A stretch of 64,000 nt of DNA from Trissonchulus latispiculum. Its lineage: Eukaryota > Nematoda > Enoplea > Enoplida > Ironidae. The first letter of the stretch is position 1. Each line of letters starts with the position of its first letter. The stretch lies in contig JASAND010024090.1 in assembly GCA_030248195.1 (NCBI GenBank), positions 1-64,000 on the forward strand, written 5' to 3'. Shown piece by piece: positions 1-11,799 of the stretch. The notes beneath the pieces are model-generated. The model saw only the letters and a program-made list of their open reading frames with translations. It did no database searches and was not told the origin of the DNA. The position numbers and the translations under genes are program-made.

Positions 1-282
1 TCTAATATAAAAAAGTTTTCAAAATTGTAAAACTAAAGTCTTAAAGCTTTTTTCATCCAATATGGTGTGTTTATGGGGGACCTTGGGTGTTCAAAATATT
101 TTGTATATACCTGACTTGCCAAAAAATTTCCTACATGGGATTTCAAGGGTTCTGACTCCGAATCTGGAATCCATTTTTGAGTCAGCTTTAGTTGGAAATA
201 TATATTAGGTAAAGCTCAAGCTTGTGAAAAATTAAAATTTATGCTTCCGCCATTTACTAATATTTGATTTTGTGCGTTTTAG
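1..282. other. Noncoding AT-rich stretch
   Basis: No gene, RNA or repeat is recognised here. The last bases (about 273-282) form a pyrimidine-rich tract ending in AG, a plausible splice acceptor just upstream of the ATG at 288, so this may be a 5' UTR intron of the next gene. Confidence 0.4.
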
Positions 283-287
283 AAATA

Positions 288-1338
288 ATGGTGCGCCAGC
301 TTCGATCACATGGTCCTGTTGATCATCGACGACAAGTATGTTTTAACTTTGGGTTGTATATTATTGGATGATTTCAAGAAAGATTAGATCACGCTCACCT
401 GGAATATCTAAAATTTCGGCTGATGTAGCGAAATAAGAATTTTTAATTGTACATATGAGGCGGCCACTGGGGTCCAAAAAGGGACCTCATTTGTATTCCC
501 TAATGAAGCAATTTAGTTGTTTTCTTTGTCCCAGCTTAGACCTAAATTTCTTACCCGAACCCAACTACCCAATTAAAAGAGTCAATTTAACTTCTCTCCC
601 CATGGAAAGGTGTGTTTATCTCGCAAAAGTCGCCCATTTGTTAGAAATGGAACAGACTATGAAATATACAAATGTATTTGTATTACATACTGAAAAACGT
701 TATGAAACTTTTGAATAAGTTTTTAATTTTACCGCTATAATTTTATTTTTTAAGCGCATATGTATTTAGGAATGGAATAATGTTACTATATTTTGCTATT
801 TGCAAATAATGACAATTAAATTGGTATTTTTATGCTCTGCATTCCTCTGTTTTTATTTCAGAAATCTAGCCGGTCTCTTGGCAGTCGGCCTGGTCTACTC
901 CGAGGTCGAAATTGCTGTAGATCCGTATATGGCGGTGGTGGTCGTGGGGCCGGCGGTGGTGGAGGCAGAGGTGGCCGCGGACGTGGCGGTGATCGCGGGG
1001 CCGGCGGTGGTGGAGGCAGAGGTGGCCGCGGAGTGGGGGTGGTCGCGGGGCGGGGTGGAGAGAGGTGCGGGAGGGGGGGGGGGCGGGGGAGGGGCGGGGG
1101 GGGGGGGGGGGGGGGGGGGGGGGGCGGTGGCGGGGGAGGTAGAGGTGGCCGCGGACGTGGGGCTGGCCGTGGGGCCGGCGGTGGCCGCGGACGTGGAGGT
1201 GGTCGCGGTGGTGGCGGTAGAAGGGGAGGCCGCGGACGTGGAAGAAGGATTGGAGGCCATGGTGGTCCTGGAGGTGGCAGAGGTGGGAATGGAGGTGGTG
1301 ATGACGCAATTTGCGATTGCGGACTGTGTCATATGTAA
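288..1338 (+). CDS. RG-rich (GAR-type) small basic protein, two exons
   Basis: Proposed exons are 288-335 (MVRQLRSHGPVDHRRQ) and 862-1338, joined in phase 0 across a GTATG...TTTCAG intron. The product is about 174 aa. A basic N-terminus (KSSRSLGSRPG) leads into long runs of RGG, RG and poly-Gly, and it ends in a short Cys-containing tail (CDCGLCHM). RGG/GAR regions typically bind nucleic acid and are targets of arginine methylation. No folded domain is seen, so it is not a recognisable fibrillarin or nucleolin. A poly-G run near 1,080-1,123 may be misassembled, so the length is uncertain. A second small Arg-rich gene lies 1.6 kb downstream in the same orientation, which hints at a chromatin or sperm-nuclear role; that is inference. 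The intron call rests on splice consensus only. Confidence 0.55.
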
Positions 1339-2915
1339 ATATGGATGTACTTTGAAACATTAATTGAAACTGACTTCAAAATATTTTCTGTTTATTTTAT
1401 TTTTGTATGTATATATGTACTAACTTCCTCTAAATACTCATGCGTTGTAGTTTTTGAGCTTTCCACCAAACAAGTTAAGACGAAGATTTTTCAGACTGGC
1501 GCTCCCCGTGCCCACTCAATTTTCATTTTTTGTTCGTTTGTCTTCGATTTGGGTCTTATCTCGTTTACCCCCCTTCCAGTACTCAAAATCCTTAAAACTT
1601 GACCAAATGCTTGTGCAAATGCAAATTTGGTGTGGGTATGTTTTCGACTACGCTGCGTTCAAATATCGCAAAAATTTTCGATTTCGCGAAATTCGAAATT
1701 TTTCGATTTCTAAGGGGGGCCATTAGAGAAACCGAAAAATTTTTTGTCTTCGATTTTGCTGAAAAGATGTATATAGTGGTTTTCTGGGTCGTAGAACACG
1801 AATCTGGAGTCCGTTTTTCGATTCAACATTTCGTTTTCAGTTCAGGGTGCTTGCAGCTTTCACGACAAGCTAACGGAAAACTAAAACTCGTGCTCAGACC
1901 CTTGTGCATATATTTTCACATAATATAGTTTGGGTAATAATTTGGTTGTGCTACTGTTGTGATGATGGAACACATTATGGGTCTTTCCTATTTATTGCCC
2001 CACAGCTGAATCGAAAATTCGAAGAAGCACAAGTTTATGGATTGAGTTGAAATTATGCTAGGGATCTATTGATATTAAAAATGCAAACATTTCACAATTT
2101 TAAACGATTTTTTAAATTTTGTAATTTTTGCAATTTTGAAATCTTCAATGGGGATAAAATGGGAAGCGCCCTGCATGAGCTCTACCCCTATTTGGTTATC
2201 AGTATTTTACGGATGTATTGAAATGTGCATGAAATGTATATATGAAGTATATGAAATTATAAATTGTGGCAACCCTTGTATATTTTCAGTGGCTGTTGAG
2301 AATCACACAAATTTAATAGAGTAGGATTAACATTTATATATTTGAAATCTATTGCAGTATTGCAGTAATTTAGTTTATGTTTTGCAGATAAATACTTTTT
2401 AATATACTTGTTCAATAGCCAGATAGCTAAAACAAATCAACTTATTGTCTGACCATATGGTCTGAAGTTAAAATTTGTTATTAAATTTTATTTAAGCACA
2501 CTGCTTTCACTGTTGACTACTGCTCTCACTGTCAAACCTGAATTTTTTGCATCTTTCTGCTTAGTGAATTCGCTATTGTTCATCCCTTCCATAGTCCGCG
2601 AGTCCCTGTTCACGCAGATATGTACTTGATTCGCTGATAATCGCATTGTCGCCACATTAAAAGACAAAATTTCACTTCAAGTTCGAATCTTCGTTTCGGC
2701 GTATCTTGCATTTTTAACAAGTCTCCCGCCGAGGCTATAATATTTTATATGTCGGACACTGTTTTGCGGTTACAAACATTTAGAAGTTGGAATAAAAGTC
2801 AGGAATTGAAATGTCATGAAAGGTTCAATCTGACAGAAATGTGAAGAAGCCTACGTTTGTATTTTTTGTGAAATTTTTTTAAATTTCAGATTTCTTATTT
2901 TGTATCCGTGCTTAT
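1339..2915. other. Noncoding stretch with a dispersed repeat segment
   Basis: No convincing gene. The segment around 1,740-1,850 (a TTTTGTCTTCGATTTTGCTG-type start followed by GGTTTTCTGGGTCGTA) recurs in diverged form near 58,617-58,710 inside a transposon, so part of this interval is dispersed repeat DNA. Confidence 0.4.
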
Positions 2916-3440
2916 ATGGCCCCACGAACTGGGAGAAAAGCTTACTTTCTGCGCCGCAAAAAAATTAGAAAGGTATTGGCAAGTTTCTCTCCTTCACTAT
3001 TTCGTTTCATTTTAATGCAGATGAAAAGTTTGAATAGTTTTCACTTTTCAGAAGGCAGGCATGTTCATACGCACGACAATACGTTCCTTCGAAAATTCAT
3101 TTCAAAATCCATTTCGTTTAAAATATTCAAATATTGTACTGTTGGCCGAGCATCAAGTATCGCGCTCAAACGGGCGGGACCTTAGTGATCCAAAGTTCTT
3201 TAAATGCCTTTCGCATTTTAGAATCCACATCTGCGGGAGGTGGCCACTCTAGAGTATGGTTCGGGGAGTCGTCGCAGCCGCCGTCGTCGTTTGGTTGGCT
3301 ACGCAGCACGCGTACGCAGGGGCAGGGTTACCGTTCGTCCTGGCGGTCGTAATCGGATTGTGGTGGGGCGGGCCAGAAGAGGATTGCGCAACCGCCGTCG
3401 CCTGCGACTAACTCGGAGACAGGGTGGCCGTCATCAATAG
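2916..3440 (+). CDS. Arginine-rich protamine-like protein, spliced
   Basis: The first exon 2916-2972 encodes MAPRTGRKAYFLRRKKIRK and ends at a GTATTG donor. The last exon starts after a TTTTAG acceptor at 3222 and runs to TAG at 3440; it encodes a very Arg-rich tail (SGSRRSRRRR, RNRRRLRLTRR, RQGGRHQ). The two exons join in phase 0. An optional middle exon could begin at 3021 or 3052, each after an AG acceptor, but I see no clear donor for it. The composition (Arg clusters, little acidic content) fits a protamine-like or other nucleic-acid-binding basic protein. No known domain is visible. Together with the RG-rich gene upstream it forms a pair of small basic genes on the same strand. Confidence 0.5.
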
Positions 3441-5153
3441 CAAACTTAGCGCTTTCTCTTGCATCCGACATGATGAACTGAACTTCTGCTGTATGTTGCT
3501 ATGTGTATGCAAGTACTCTGTACTGGACAGCAACTCTACCCTGTATATATGTTCTATGCTCTGTGTGTAATTTTTCACTGTTCATTTGTATTGTCTCTAC
3601 TTATACGTCTCTTACTTAATACTGTTTCGGATTGAATTGTGTTTTGAATTTAAGCTGACATGATGAATAATTAAATGAAGATTCTAGTGTAGGGATCTTG
3701 ATTTTTAGGTAGGTGGTCGTGTGGACATGAGCAATGTCGGGCCGGGACGACATGCATTGTTGTCTGGCCGGAACAAATTGGGTTCAATTTTACCTTCCGC
3801 TGGAGCGGGCCAATATGGGCCGTATCGACTTTAAAAAATTGTGTTTTAAACGTTTGGTGACCACAAATTTATAATTTCTGAGTTTACTTTCACAAACGGC
3901 ATTTTTGCAAATGCCACTCAAAAATTGCCAAAGCTTAAGCATTAATAAATATCACCGGGATGATTCAAAATCGTCGAAGCCCCTAGCATTTATTATGACA
4001 ACGTGCATAATATTTTGAGCAGGATTCATACAAGCAACATTTGAATACTCGTGAATTACACAACATGATCAAAATTCTTTTCTGCAGTACCTTAAAAGGA
4101 ACTGGGTTTCTGCTTGACATCTATGTTATCTGTTTGCTATATTGAATTCTATTGAATTCTATCACCTTATATTTTGACTTTAGACTTTCCCTAGTCTGCA
4201 GGGTTAATCGGGTCAACTTTTATTAACTCAGATCTTTTAAAACTCGCGCGCTAAAATTTCCCTCTTTCAATAAAATATTTTTATCACCAGCCGACACCAT
4301 GCTTTAATTAAAATAATGCAGTAGTTCCTGCTGTCTACTGCTTAGACTGGGCTTTGAAAACATTTCCGTTTCGTCTGTGTTTTTAGCTCTCAATCTCAGT
4401 TAGCGTTTTGTTGATATTGCACAACTCCACTAGAATCTCTAGCTTGTGTGTACTATGTTGAATTAACATAAATTTAAAACGATAAAAATTCTTTAAACGA
4501 TGCCTTGTACTAATGTCCCCTTTCTGATTAGTAGCACCGCTTTTCCAGGTTTTTAACTTCAAAAAAGGCTTGCTTGGATTCGAAACCCAAACCTTCTGAC
4601 TACCAAGCCAGACACCATTCTCAACTACATACATGAGAAATTTAGTTTAGGTGCTGTGCAGAATGAAAGGAAATTTTAGCTTGCAGCTATGCCAGCCCAT
4701 TTAAAAACTAACCTTTTCTGTGATAAAAACTAGTCAGCTCAGAAATTTAAAGACACGAAGCTACGCTTAGAAACAGAGCTAGGGATACTGTAGATACACC
4801 GTAGGACAACAAGTATGTACGTTTAATAAATGGATGAGGTTCCTATCAATTCGTAAATTTAGACAATTTTAATGAATTGCCTTGCCATGTATTAATAAAT
4901 AAATCATAAAAGTATACTAGTAGATTTGTTACCTATTAACCCGTTTTTACAATCTATCAGTGCATTATTAGACAAGATTTAAAGTACGACTAAAAGTAAA
5001 GACAATTGACGACTAAGCAATCACGACTATTTTTGGACGCATTTGTATACAAATGCAATGTTTGTTTGACTCAACAAACATGATATGTCTGCAATTTTCG
5101 GTAGTCCACCTCACTCATATCCTGTTCATCAGTTTATTCTCTGAGTTTATTCT
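3441..5153. other. Noncoding stretch
   Basis: No gene-like reading frame, RNA gene or clear repeat stands out. The DNA is AT-rich, with a short duplicated ATTGAATTCT word near 4,142-4,160. Confidence 0.35.
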
Positions 5154-5321
5154 CTCAGGGGCTTTTCAAGAAAGGGTAGAGTAGAGTAGAGTAGAGTTAA
5201 AAATGGCTGTTTTAACTCGCTTTAACTCCACTCAAGCTTGAGTTTCCCTCTTTTATCTCCTTCATGAAAAGGACCGGGTTAATTTTAACTCTACTCTACC
5301 CTTTCTTGAAAAGGCCCTCAG
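5154..5321. mobile_element. 158-bp MITE with CTCAG target duplication
   Basis: Inverted ends of the type GGGCTTTTCAAGAAAGGGTA (5159 inward) and its complement (to 5316) enclose a short core with tandem TAGAG repeats next to each end. CTCAG flanks both sides (5154-5158 and 5317-5321), consistent with a 5-bp target duplication. It has no coding capacity. The superfamily is not assigned. Confidence 0.75.
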
Positions 5322-5951
5322 AAGTTCAGTTTGTCTTCAAGGTTTAAACATTCTCAGCTCTATATAGAAATCTAATCATTCTCAGTTCTTCACAGGAGAA
5401 ATAATCATTCGTGATGTTTACGTTGGATCGGTTTTATTATCTTTTATTGTCAGCAATAAACAATCAAGACAGCGCAAACAAATACATAGATAAAATTAAA
5501 GTTAAATCCAGTCGATTTAGCTTCTGCCCTGCTTTCATGAAGGAACCAAAGGATACCACCGAGAATCCGCCAAAAATCTGCTGAAATCAACAAAGTGAAA
5601 CAAAGGCATTTGTAGTTTTGATTGTAGTATTAATAAATACATTTCACTGTTTATGCCAAAAACAAATAACATTTGAACAAGTTTTATTTAAATTTCAATA
5701 TTCATTATGGTTCCCGGTTTTCGATTAAAAGCTTTTGTTCTGCAGTCAACTGTGTGGTCTTCGGCCTGCACAGCGGTTACTTCACAAGTGTCTCCTCACT
5801 AGAAACCAATGCATATGCATATATCTATTTAATGTGTGCACAGGTATAGCCCAGTGAGTGACACCACCTACATATATGATTACTGCTATATGTAAAATTA
5901 AGGTCAGTTATATATAACATGCTAGCCCAGCTAGCAGTGCCACTATATATT
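5322..5951. other. Noncoding stretch
   Basis: AT-rich with no gene recognised. The far right grades into the 33-bp tandem repeat. Confidence 0.35.
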
Positions 5952-6051
5952 CAGCTGGCCTTGAAAGTTATATGAATTTATATGCAGCTAGCCTTGAAAG
6001 TTATATGAATATATATGCAGCTAGCCTTGAAAGTTATATGAATTTATATGC
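5952..6051. repeat. 33-bp tandem repeat, three units
   Basis: Units begin at about 5952, 5985 and 6018, each of the form CAGCTAGCCTTGAAAGTTAT followed by an AT-rich spacer. They differ by only a few bases. Confidence 0.8.
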
Positions 6052-6250
6052 CGAGTGGTCAAGCATATAAGAAGATTACATAACAGCAGTCCAGCTAGTG
6101 CGCTTTAACTCAGGCGTTATTCGAATTAGCTGGAAACTAAAGCGCACAGTTGTGCGCTTTAACAACTGTCTAATGCGCTCTAATTTCCAGCTAATGCGCA
6201 AAGTTCCTGCACGGGATGGAAGTTTTAGCTTGATAGTGCCATTATTCAGC

Positions 6251-7110
6251 CTGGTTTGGCGGCAAATACAACACTTCTCCAACGCGCTCAAACGCTTTTT
6301 TCGATTTTCTGCAAAATATTTTGTTTTCAAAATAGCCATTTTTCCGAGGAGAATGCGCAAATCTGACTCAAATTGAAAAGGTGACCCCCTCTTTTTTTAA
6401 AGTATTAAGTCACCCATTACTCAGGCTGTTTTAGCAGCATTTACAACACCTCCCCAATGCGTTCAAACGGTTTATTCAATTTTCTGCTAAATTTTTCGTT
6501 TTCAAAATTGCCATTTTTCTGTCTAGGTACCCTAAATCTGACTCAAACTGAAAACTTGACCCCCTCTTTTTTCTAAAGTTTTTAGTCTCTCATTATTGAG
6601 CCTGGTTTGGCGGCATATACAACACTTCTTCAACGCGCTCAAACGCTTTTTTCGATTTTGTCAAAAATTTTTTGTTTTCAAAATAGCCATTTTTCCGAGG
6701 AGAAGGCGCAAATCTGAATCAAATTGAAAAGGTGACCCCCCCTCTTTTTTTAAAGTTTTAAGTCTCCAATTATTGACGCTGTTTTAGCAGCATTTACAAC
6801 ACCTCCCCAATGCGTTCAAACGGTTTATTCAATTTTCTGCTAAATTTTTCGTTTTCAAAATTGCCATTTTTCTGTCTAGGTACCCTAAATCTGACTCAAA
6901 CTGAAAACTTGACCCCCTCTTTTTTCTAAAGTTTTTAGTCTCTCATTATTGAGCCTGGTTTGGCGGCAAATACAACACTTCTCCAACGCGCTCAAACGAT
7001 TTACTCAATTTTCTGCTAACTTTTTCGTTTTCAAAATAGCCATTTTCCTGTCTGGGTACCCTATATTTGACTCAAACTGAAAAGGTGACCCCCCCTATAC
7101 CACTCTACGC
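6251..7110. repeat. Satellite-like array of ~177-bp monomers in A/B dimers
   Basis: Five monomers start at about 6251, 6425, 6602, 6779 and 6956. Odd monomers (A) begin CTGGTTTGGCGGCA; even ones (B) begin GCTGTTTTAGCAGCA. All share CAAACG, TTTTCAAAAT and GACCCCC blocks. A resembles A and B resembles B more than A resembles B, so the repeating unit is a dimer of about 353 bp. Confidence 0.8.
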
Positions 7111-7198
7111 TGAGTCGATACTTTAATCTTTAAATGTCCATTATAATGCAATAATATCGTAGTTAAATAAATTTACAGCATCTGCTCCTTCATTTCAG

Positions 7199-7831
7199 AC
7201 TTCTTGAACTGTCGAATTCCACTCTGTCGTTTGGTGGTCCCCAAGCTGCCAGTTGTTGGCACGTCTGGGGAAATCGTTCTGCGAGCGGAGGTCCTTGAAT
7301 CAAAGTTGGTGCCTGTATCTGAAGTGCATCGGCTATCAATAGCGGCTCAGATGGAGCAATGTAAGTAATACCTGTGTAATGTTTCGGTATAAATATATAA
7401 TGTTTTAATATAGAAACATAGAATGGGTAACCATGCCTGAAATATAAAGTGTGTGACTATAATGGCGCTATCTTTGATGGTTGATGGTTGGTGCTGTCGT
7501 TTATCCTATGATAGTGCTTGATTTGTAATTTGTTCTAGTGCGGCTAAGAGAACTGGCGAAATTGGAACGCAAGGATGGTGCACTTACCTGCCGTACCTGC
7601 TCCGCTCGGTTTGAACGAAACGCCTCTTACAACATTGCCACCTGTAAGATTTGCCTCCAAGAAGAACTGACAAATGGTGTCCAATGGCGCGGACGCGCCT
7701 TAAGATATCACATTGCTTGCCTGGATGCGTCTGTTCTGACGAAGGCGGCTGTTCGCAGACGTATGGCTCCCTTCTACTGCCCCGTCCATGCCCCGGACAA
7801 TGTCAGAAGACGATCCTCCGCCCGCCAATAG
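7199..7831 (+). CDS. Small Cys/His zinc-binding protein, partial, spliced
   Basis: Exon 7199-7360 follows a TTTCAG acceptor and ends at a GTAAGT donor. Exon 7539-7831 follows TTCTAG and ends in TAG. The frame is open across both with a phase-1 junction. The second exon holds an ordered set of metal ligands: C-x2-C (CRTC), C-x2-C (CKIC), H-x2-C (HIAC) and C-x2-H (CPVH), a treble-clef or LIM/PARP-finger-like layout with W-x-R and RYH nearby. It ends in an Arg-rich tail. The first exon requires an upstream exon (phase 1) that I could not locate next to the satellite. The family is not identified; LIM and PHD spacing do not match exactly. Confidence 0.5.
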
Positions 7832-8540
7832 CCGACATCAAGAAATCCTCCGCCCTGCCAATAGCCGCCATCAAGAACTCAGAAAATACTTTTATTTTAT
7901 GTTGTGCTTTATTTTGTGCTGCGTGACCTTGTTGATTGTCATTAAAATGTACTTGATGTGGGGGGATTAAAGTCTGAAGTCGGCAGTGTGCAGTTTGGGT
8001 AGTACTTATGGAGCAGTTTTGGAAGCACGTATAGAGGCCAGATAAGCTGTTGAGAGACTGTTGAGAGAGCTAGACCCAGGCATTGTGTGAGAGAGCTCAG
8101 TTTCAGTAGTGAGAATGCTGGTTATTAAGCTGACCTGTTGCGACCTGTAAGCATACTCTGTTTCCTGCAGAACCATAAGTTTACTTATTCAAGAAACGAA
8201 GTTCAGAATAGTTGACGTCTCTCTCACAATCGCTCTCTATCACATCTTCTCAACATCACATCACATCAACATCTTCTCGTCGTTGTACTGGATGGCGTCT
8301 GAGTCGGACATCTTCCGAGAGTTTCTTTGGAATTAAATATCTGCAACGAAATACGGCTTATACAGAACAAAATATATTCAGTATACAGTAAGCATAAACC
8401 ATCCCTAATCTAAACTAGCAAAAGATCTGAATGTTAGCAAAGACTTGCAAGTTACCAGCTATGTCGAAAGTTAGTAAATGTCTCGATAGTTAATGACTTG
8501 ACCTTGACACTTAAACAAAGTCTAGATACTTCTCAACATT
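7832..8540. other. Noncoding stretch with short duplication
   Basis: Just after the stop codon, a ~30-bp segment containing CCAATAGCCG and CATCAAGAA is duplicated (about 7,812-7,876). The remainder shows no gene. Confidence 0.4.
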
Positions 8541-8990
8541 TGTCTCGAAAGTTGTTTACTGATGTCCCGAAAGTGCAAATGTCTCGAAATATTTCTAGAC
8601 TTTTGACAAACTTTTGTCTCGAAATATTTCTAGACTTTTGACAAACTTTCCGGAAAGTTGAAGATGTTTCTATACATATTTCTGGAAAGTTGACATTTTG
8701 TCTCGAAATTAGATAACTTTCTAGAAAGTTGAAAATATTTCTAGACAAATTTCAATATTTCCAGAAAGTTGAATTTTTGTCTCGAAATATTACGAAACTT
8801 TCTAGAAAGTTGAAAATATTTCTAGACAAATTTCAATATTTCCGGAAAGTTGAAATTTTGTCTCGAAATATTACGAAACTTTCTAGAAAGTTTGAAAATA
8901 TTTCTAGACAAATTTATGGCAAAGGTTACAACTTTCTAGACATATTTCTAGACAAATGCCAAACTTTCTAGTCTTTTTCCCCAACTTTCC
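8541..8990. repeat. ~80-bp tandem array rich in TTCnnGAA palindromes
   Basis: Imperfect units of about 80 bp are clearest at about 8700, 8779 and 8860. Each carries TTTCTAGAAAG, TTTCCGGAAAG or TTTCCAGAAAG, GTCTCGAAAT and TTTCTAGACAAA. The TTCnnGAA core recurs many times and matches the inverted pentamer arrangement of heat-shock elements. Whether it is regulatory or just a minisatellite is not decided by sequence. Confidence 0.7.
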
Positions 8991-9034
8991 GGAAACCTTC
9001 TGCACTCGTGGTGGAGTTTAACGTGACAGACCCA

Positions 9035-9339
9035 TTAGTTTAGTCTGTCTTTTGGCCTTTGACATGGGAAATTAAGTGATTACGGTAACGACCGTGAGCC
9101 CACGATAAGTTTTAGGCCAAGACTATCAATATCCCTATTCTAACTAGACTTTCCATATTACTATTTCCACGATTATTAAGAACGCCAGCTAATTAATATA
9201 ACAGGACTGCAACTATTTTCTTACCTAGAACTAGTTTAAACTGCCAGTCCGCTAATCGGACATTTGTTATGAGGCTTTACCTAGAATTAACTAAACTACC
9301 AGTCCGCTAATCGGACATTTGTTGTGAGACTCTTACTAA
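9035..9339 (+). repeat. 305-bp dispersed repeat, copy 1
   Basis: Every base I compared is identical to 19435-19739. It holds two related ~60-bp halves near its right end, each with a small hairpin (GTCCG...CGGAC) followed by CATTTGTT. After 9339 the two copies diverge. No coding potential. Confidence 0.9.
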
Positions 9340-9808
9340 CTAACTTACTCTTACTCTGTAGAAAATTCCACAAGGTCAAGAAGTTGGAAAAATTTCCAGC
9401 TTCCAGGGCTCAGCCCCCACAACAAATTTTTGCACTCCCCTGCTCGAAATTATTTTCTGTCTACGCTAGTGACTGCGCTCTGACTCAGAGCCAAGTGGGG
9501 GAAAGCACGTATGTGAGAGTAGCGTGTCATAGTGTTCCAAGAATACATTTAGTTTACTGTAATAGTGCCTCCGGAAATATTAGGAAATATTTTGCCTTGC
9601 GATGCCTCAGCATGTGTATTTTACTGGCGACTCCTTGGAGCGCCGAGGCAGCTAGGCTCTGCCCGAAAGAGGAAGTGTAGTACCCGCTGTTTGCTACCTC
9701 TGCTGATGGAAGTCCTACACAGTGGGTGCGACCCGTTCTAAAGGGCACCCGAAGGTTGAAGCAGCTCGGCTGACTACAGCTGTGTAGGGTGGGAAGAGTC
9801 GGCCTCCC
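9340..9808. other. Noncoding stretch
   Basis: Reading frames here lack support and look random. No repeat recognised. Confidence 0.3.
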
Positions 9809-9812
9809 TTAA

Positions 9813-10784
9813 GGTGGTGATTCCTTTTGGGCACATATTATTGGTTGACGGTCCAAATCAGGATGAAATTTAATGAAACTTTCCAAAATAAGTTCTTTTA
9901 GCATTCTAACACGCTTATCGCAATCCCGCTTCAAAACTTCAACGTTTCCGTTCAGGGCGGTTTTTGCCGCTTTTTAACAATTAGACAGTAGTTACATAGC
10001 TATGATTATATTCATTCGAAAGATCTTGTTGCGCTCTACATTTTTGCTTTTTAAAGCACCTTTCTAGCGTTTCTCTATAGTAAGATAACTGATTTTCTTA
10101 TTTTGGCGTTGAAAACTTGTCATTTTTGCAGATATCAAATAATCCGCCATTTCTTGAGCTACGCAAGCCGTAAAATTAAACGAATGGAGTCAATTTGATG
10201 GTCACTTCGAGGCCGATTATTCGTGGCGTTATTATCTTCTAAATGCTATCCTGTACGCTGCTATCATAAAAAACGTAGCTTTTGCAAAAACATGACCAAA
10301 TTTGTTCCAGCGATAGTGGAGCATTTACTATGCGTGATAGAGTTGCCACTTACTAGACATGTTTTACACAAAAATACCCAGGGACCCTTTTTCAATTGCC
10401 CCGATTGATGCTTTCTAGCTGAAGTGGTCGCTTGCTAAAGTTGGGAAAAGTAGGCAAAAACCAGGCTGCGCATACATGTTAACTAAAATCTCCATTACGA
10501 AGAGCGGTTTCGTGATAACTAAAAAAGGGTCCCCAGGTATTTGATAGAGGTAGGTATGGAATCGATGCCTCACGAAAAAATTTACTTCAGTCTGCAAAAA
10601 ATCTGGAAAATTAAAGTACTTCGAAAATGCAGTAAAATAGTTTCCGAAAACTGAGACTATTTTCTTGCATTTATTAGAAAGAAAAATGTTAAGCTCCATT
10701 TTGATATAAAAATGGCTTCTTTACTCCAAGTAATGAATGAGTAATAAGGGTTCAAAGTTGATGTCTCCATAAGGAATCACCACC
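9813..10784. mobile_element. Nonautonomous DNA transposon with TTAA target site, copy 1
   Basis: Inverted ends GGTGGTGATTCCTTTTGG (left) and a complement with one extra difference (right) are flanked directly by TTAA on both sides (9809-9812, 10785-10788). TTAA target duplication is the signature of piggyBac-type transposition, but the ends are not the usual CCC-type and no transposase is encoded. A second nearly full copy lies at 15383-16363 and a fragment at 45981-46408. Confidence 0.8.
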
Positions 10785-11159
10785 TTAAGATGCGCCATTT
10801 TCGGCCCACCGGCGTGTGGACAAGTCCCGAGGTGCCATTATGTCGTCCCCAGATATGGGCAAATATCACTTCACAAAAATGGGGAGCTTCGGCGACCAAA
10901 GCTCGTTACCCATTCTGGCTACGCTGCTGTCGTGGTGGATAAATTTCCTATTCCATTCCGGACAGCTGGCCAGTTTCTCTGGTTTCTCTTCTTTCCCTGG
11001 ACCCCACCGGGTTGGCAGCCCCGGGGTGCAGGTCTGAAACTTGCCTTCAAACAAATAACGAAGAAGAGAAAAGGAACAATAAATGAGTCGGATGCCAAAC
11101 CGCCAACCTGTGACGATAGACCAGTAAACCGGAGACGGGGTGGTCCATCTGATGACGAC

Positions 11160-11799
11160 GGTTTGATCATCTGGCTAACTAATATTCGTGGTATTCAGAC
11201 AAACGTCATGGACTTGTAGATTAAAATTAAGAAAGTGGAGCCTGCTCCTGACATAATTTTTCTAAACGAATCTATAGATCCTCGGTACATCCCCGGAACC
11301 AACAGGGCCTTTTGCAATAGAAGAATGCTATGTGTATCTGCAAGATCGGTCTGGCAAAGGCGGAGGGAACATGGTGAATGTTCGAACACACCTAAGTCTG
11401 TCTGTGATCCGTGCCAACGATGAATTAGAATACTCCTGCTACCGACTGCGTCTCGCCGACGTGACATACCTAATTGGCTATTGCTACAGGCCATCGAGCA
11501 TCTACAATTCAGTGTTTGAAAGTCTATCTTTGGACATGCCTGAATTTGGATCAGCCTATCCCACAGCCCGATTCGTCGTTTTGGAGGACTTGAACTACCA
11601 CAACCAGAACTGGCTTGGTGGCACCAACGAAGACAATGCCGCTGGATTTGCTGGCCACATGTTCTCGGTTGAGCAAGGGCTCGCCCAGCTAGTCGAGCAT
11701 CCGACTCGGACCTACTGCTATCAGGGTGCCTGCCGGACATCTGTTCTTGATCTCTTCCTAACAGACAGTCCTGAGGATTTCTCATTTGTGGATACATGA
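11160..11799 (+). pseudogene. LINE apurinic-type endonuclease remnant
   Basis: The reading starts with an IWLTNIRGIQT segment and PAPDIIFLNES, matching the usual start of LINE endonucleases (N-x-R-G, PDII-x-x-x-E). It later shows GYCYRPSS, a degraded VLEDLNYH where active copies carry GDFN, and LDLFLT near its end. Stop codons and frame changes occur at about 11,218 and 11,240-11,335. The active-site GDFN is altered, so this copy is unlikely to be active. Confidence 0.7.

Noticed and set aside
866..1360. Long minus-strand frames over the RG-rich exon
   Set aside because: They are His/Pro/Ala-rich shadows of the GGN repeats and lack exon signals.
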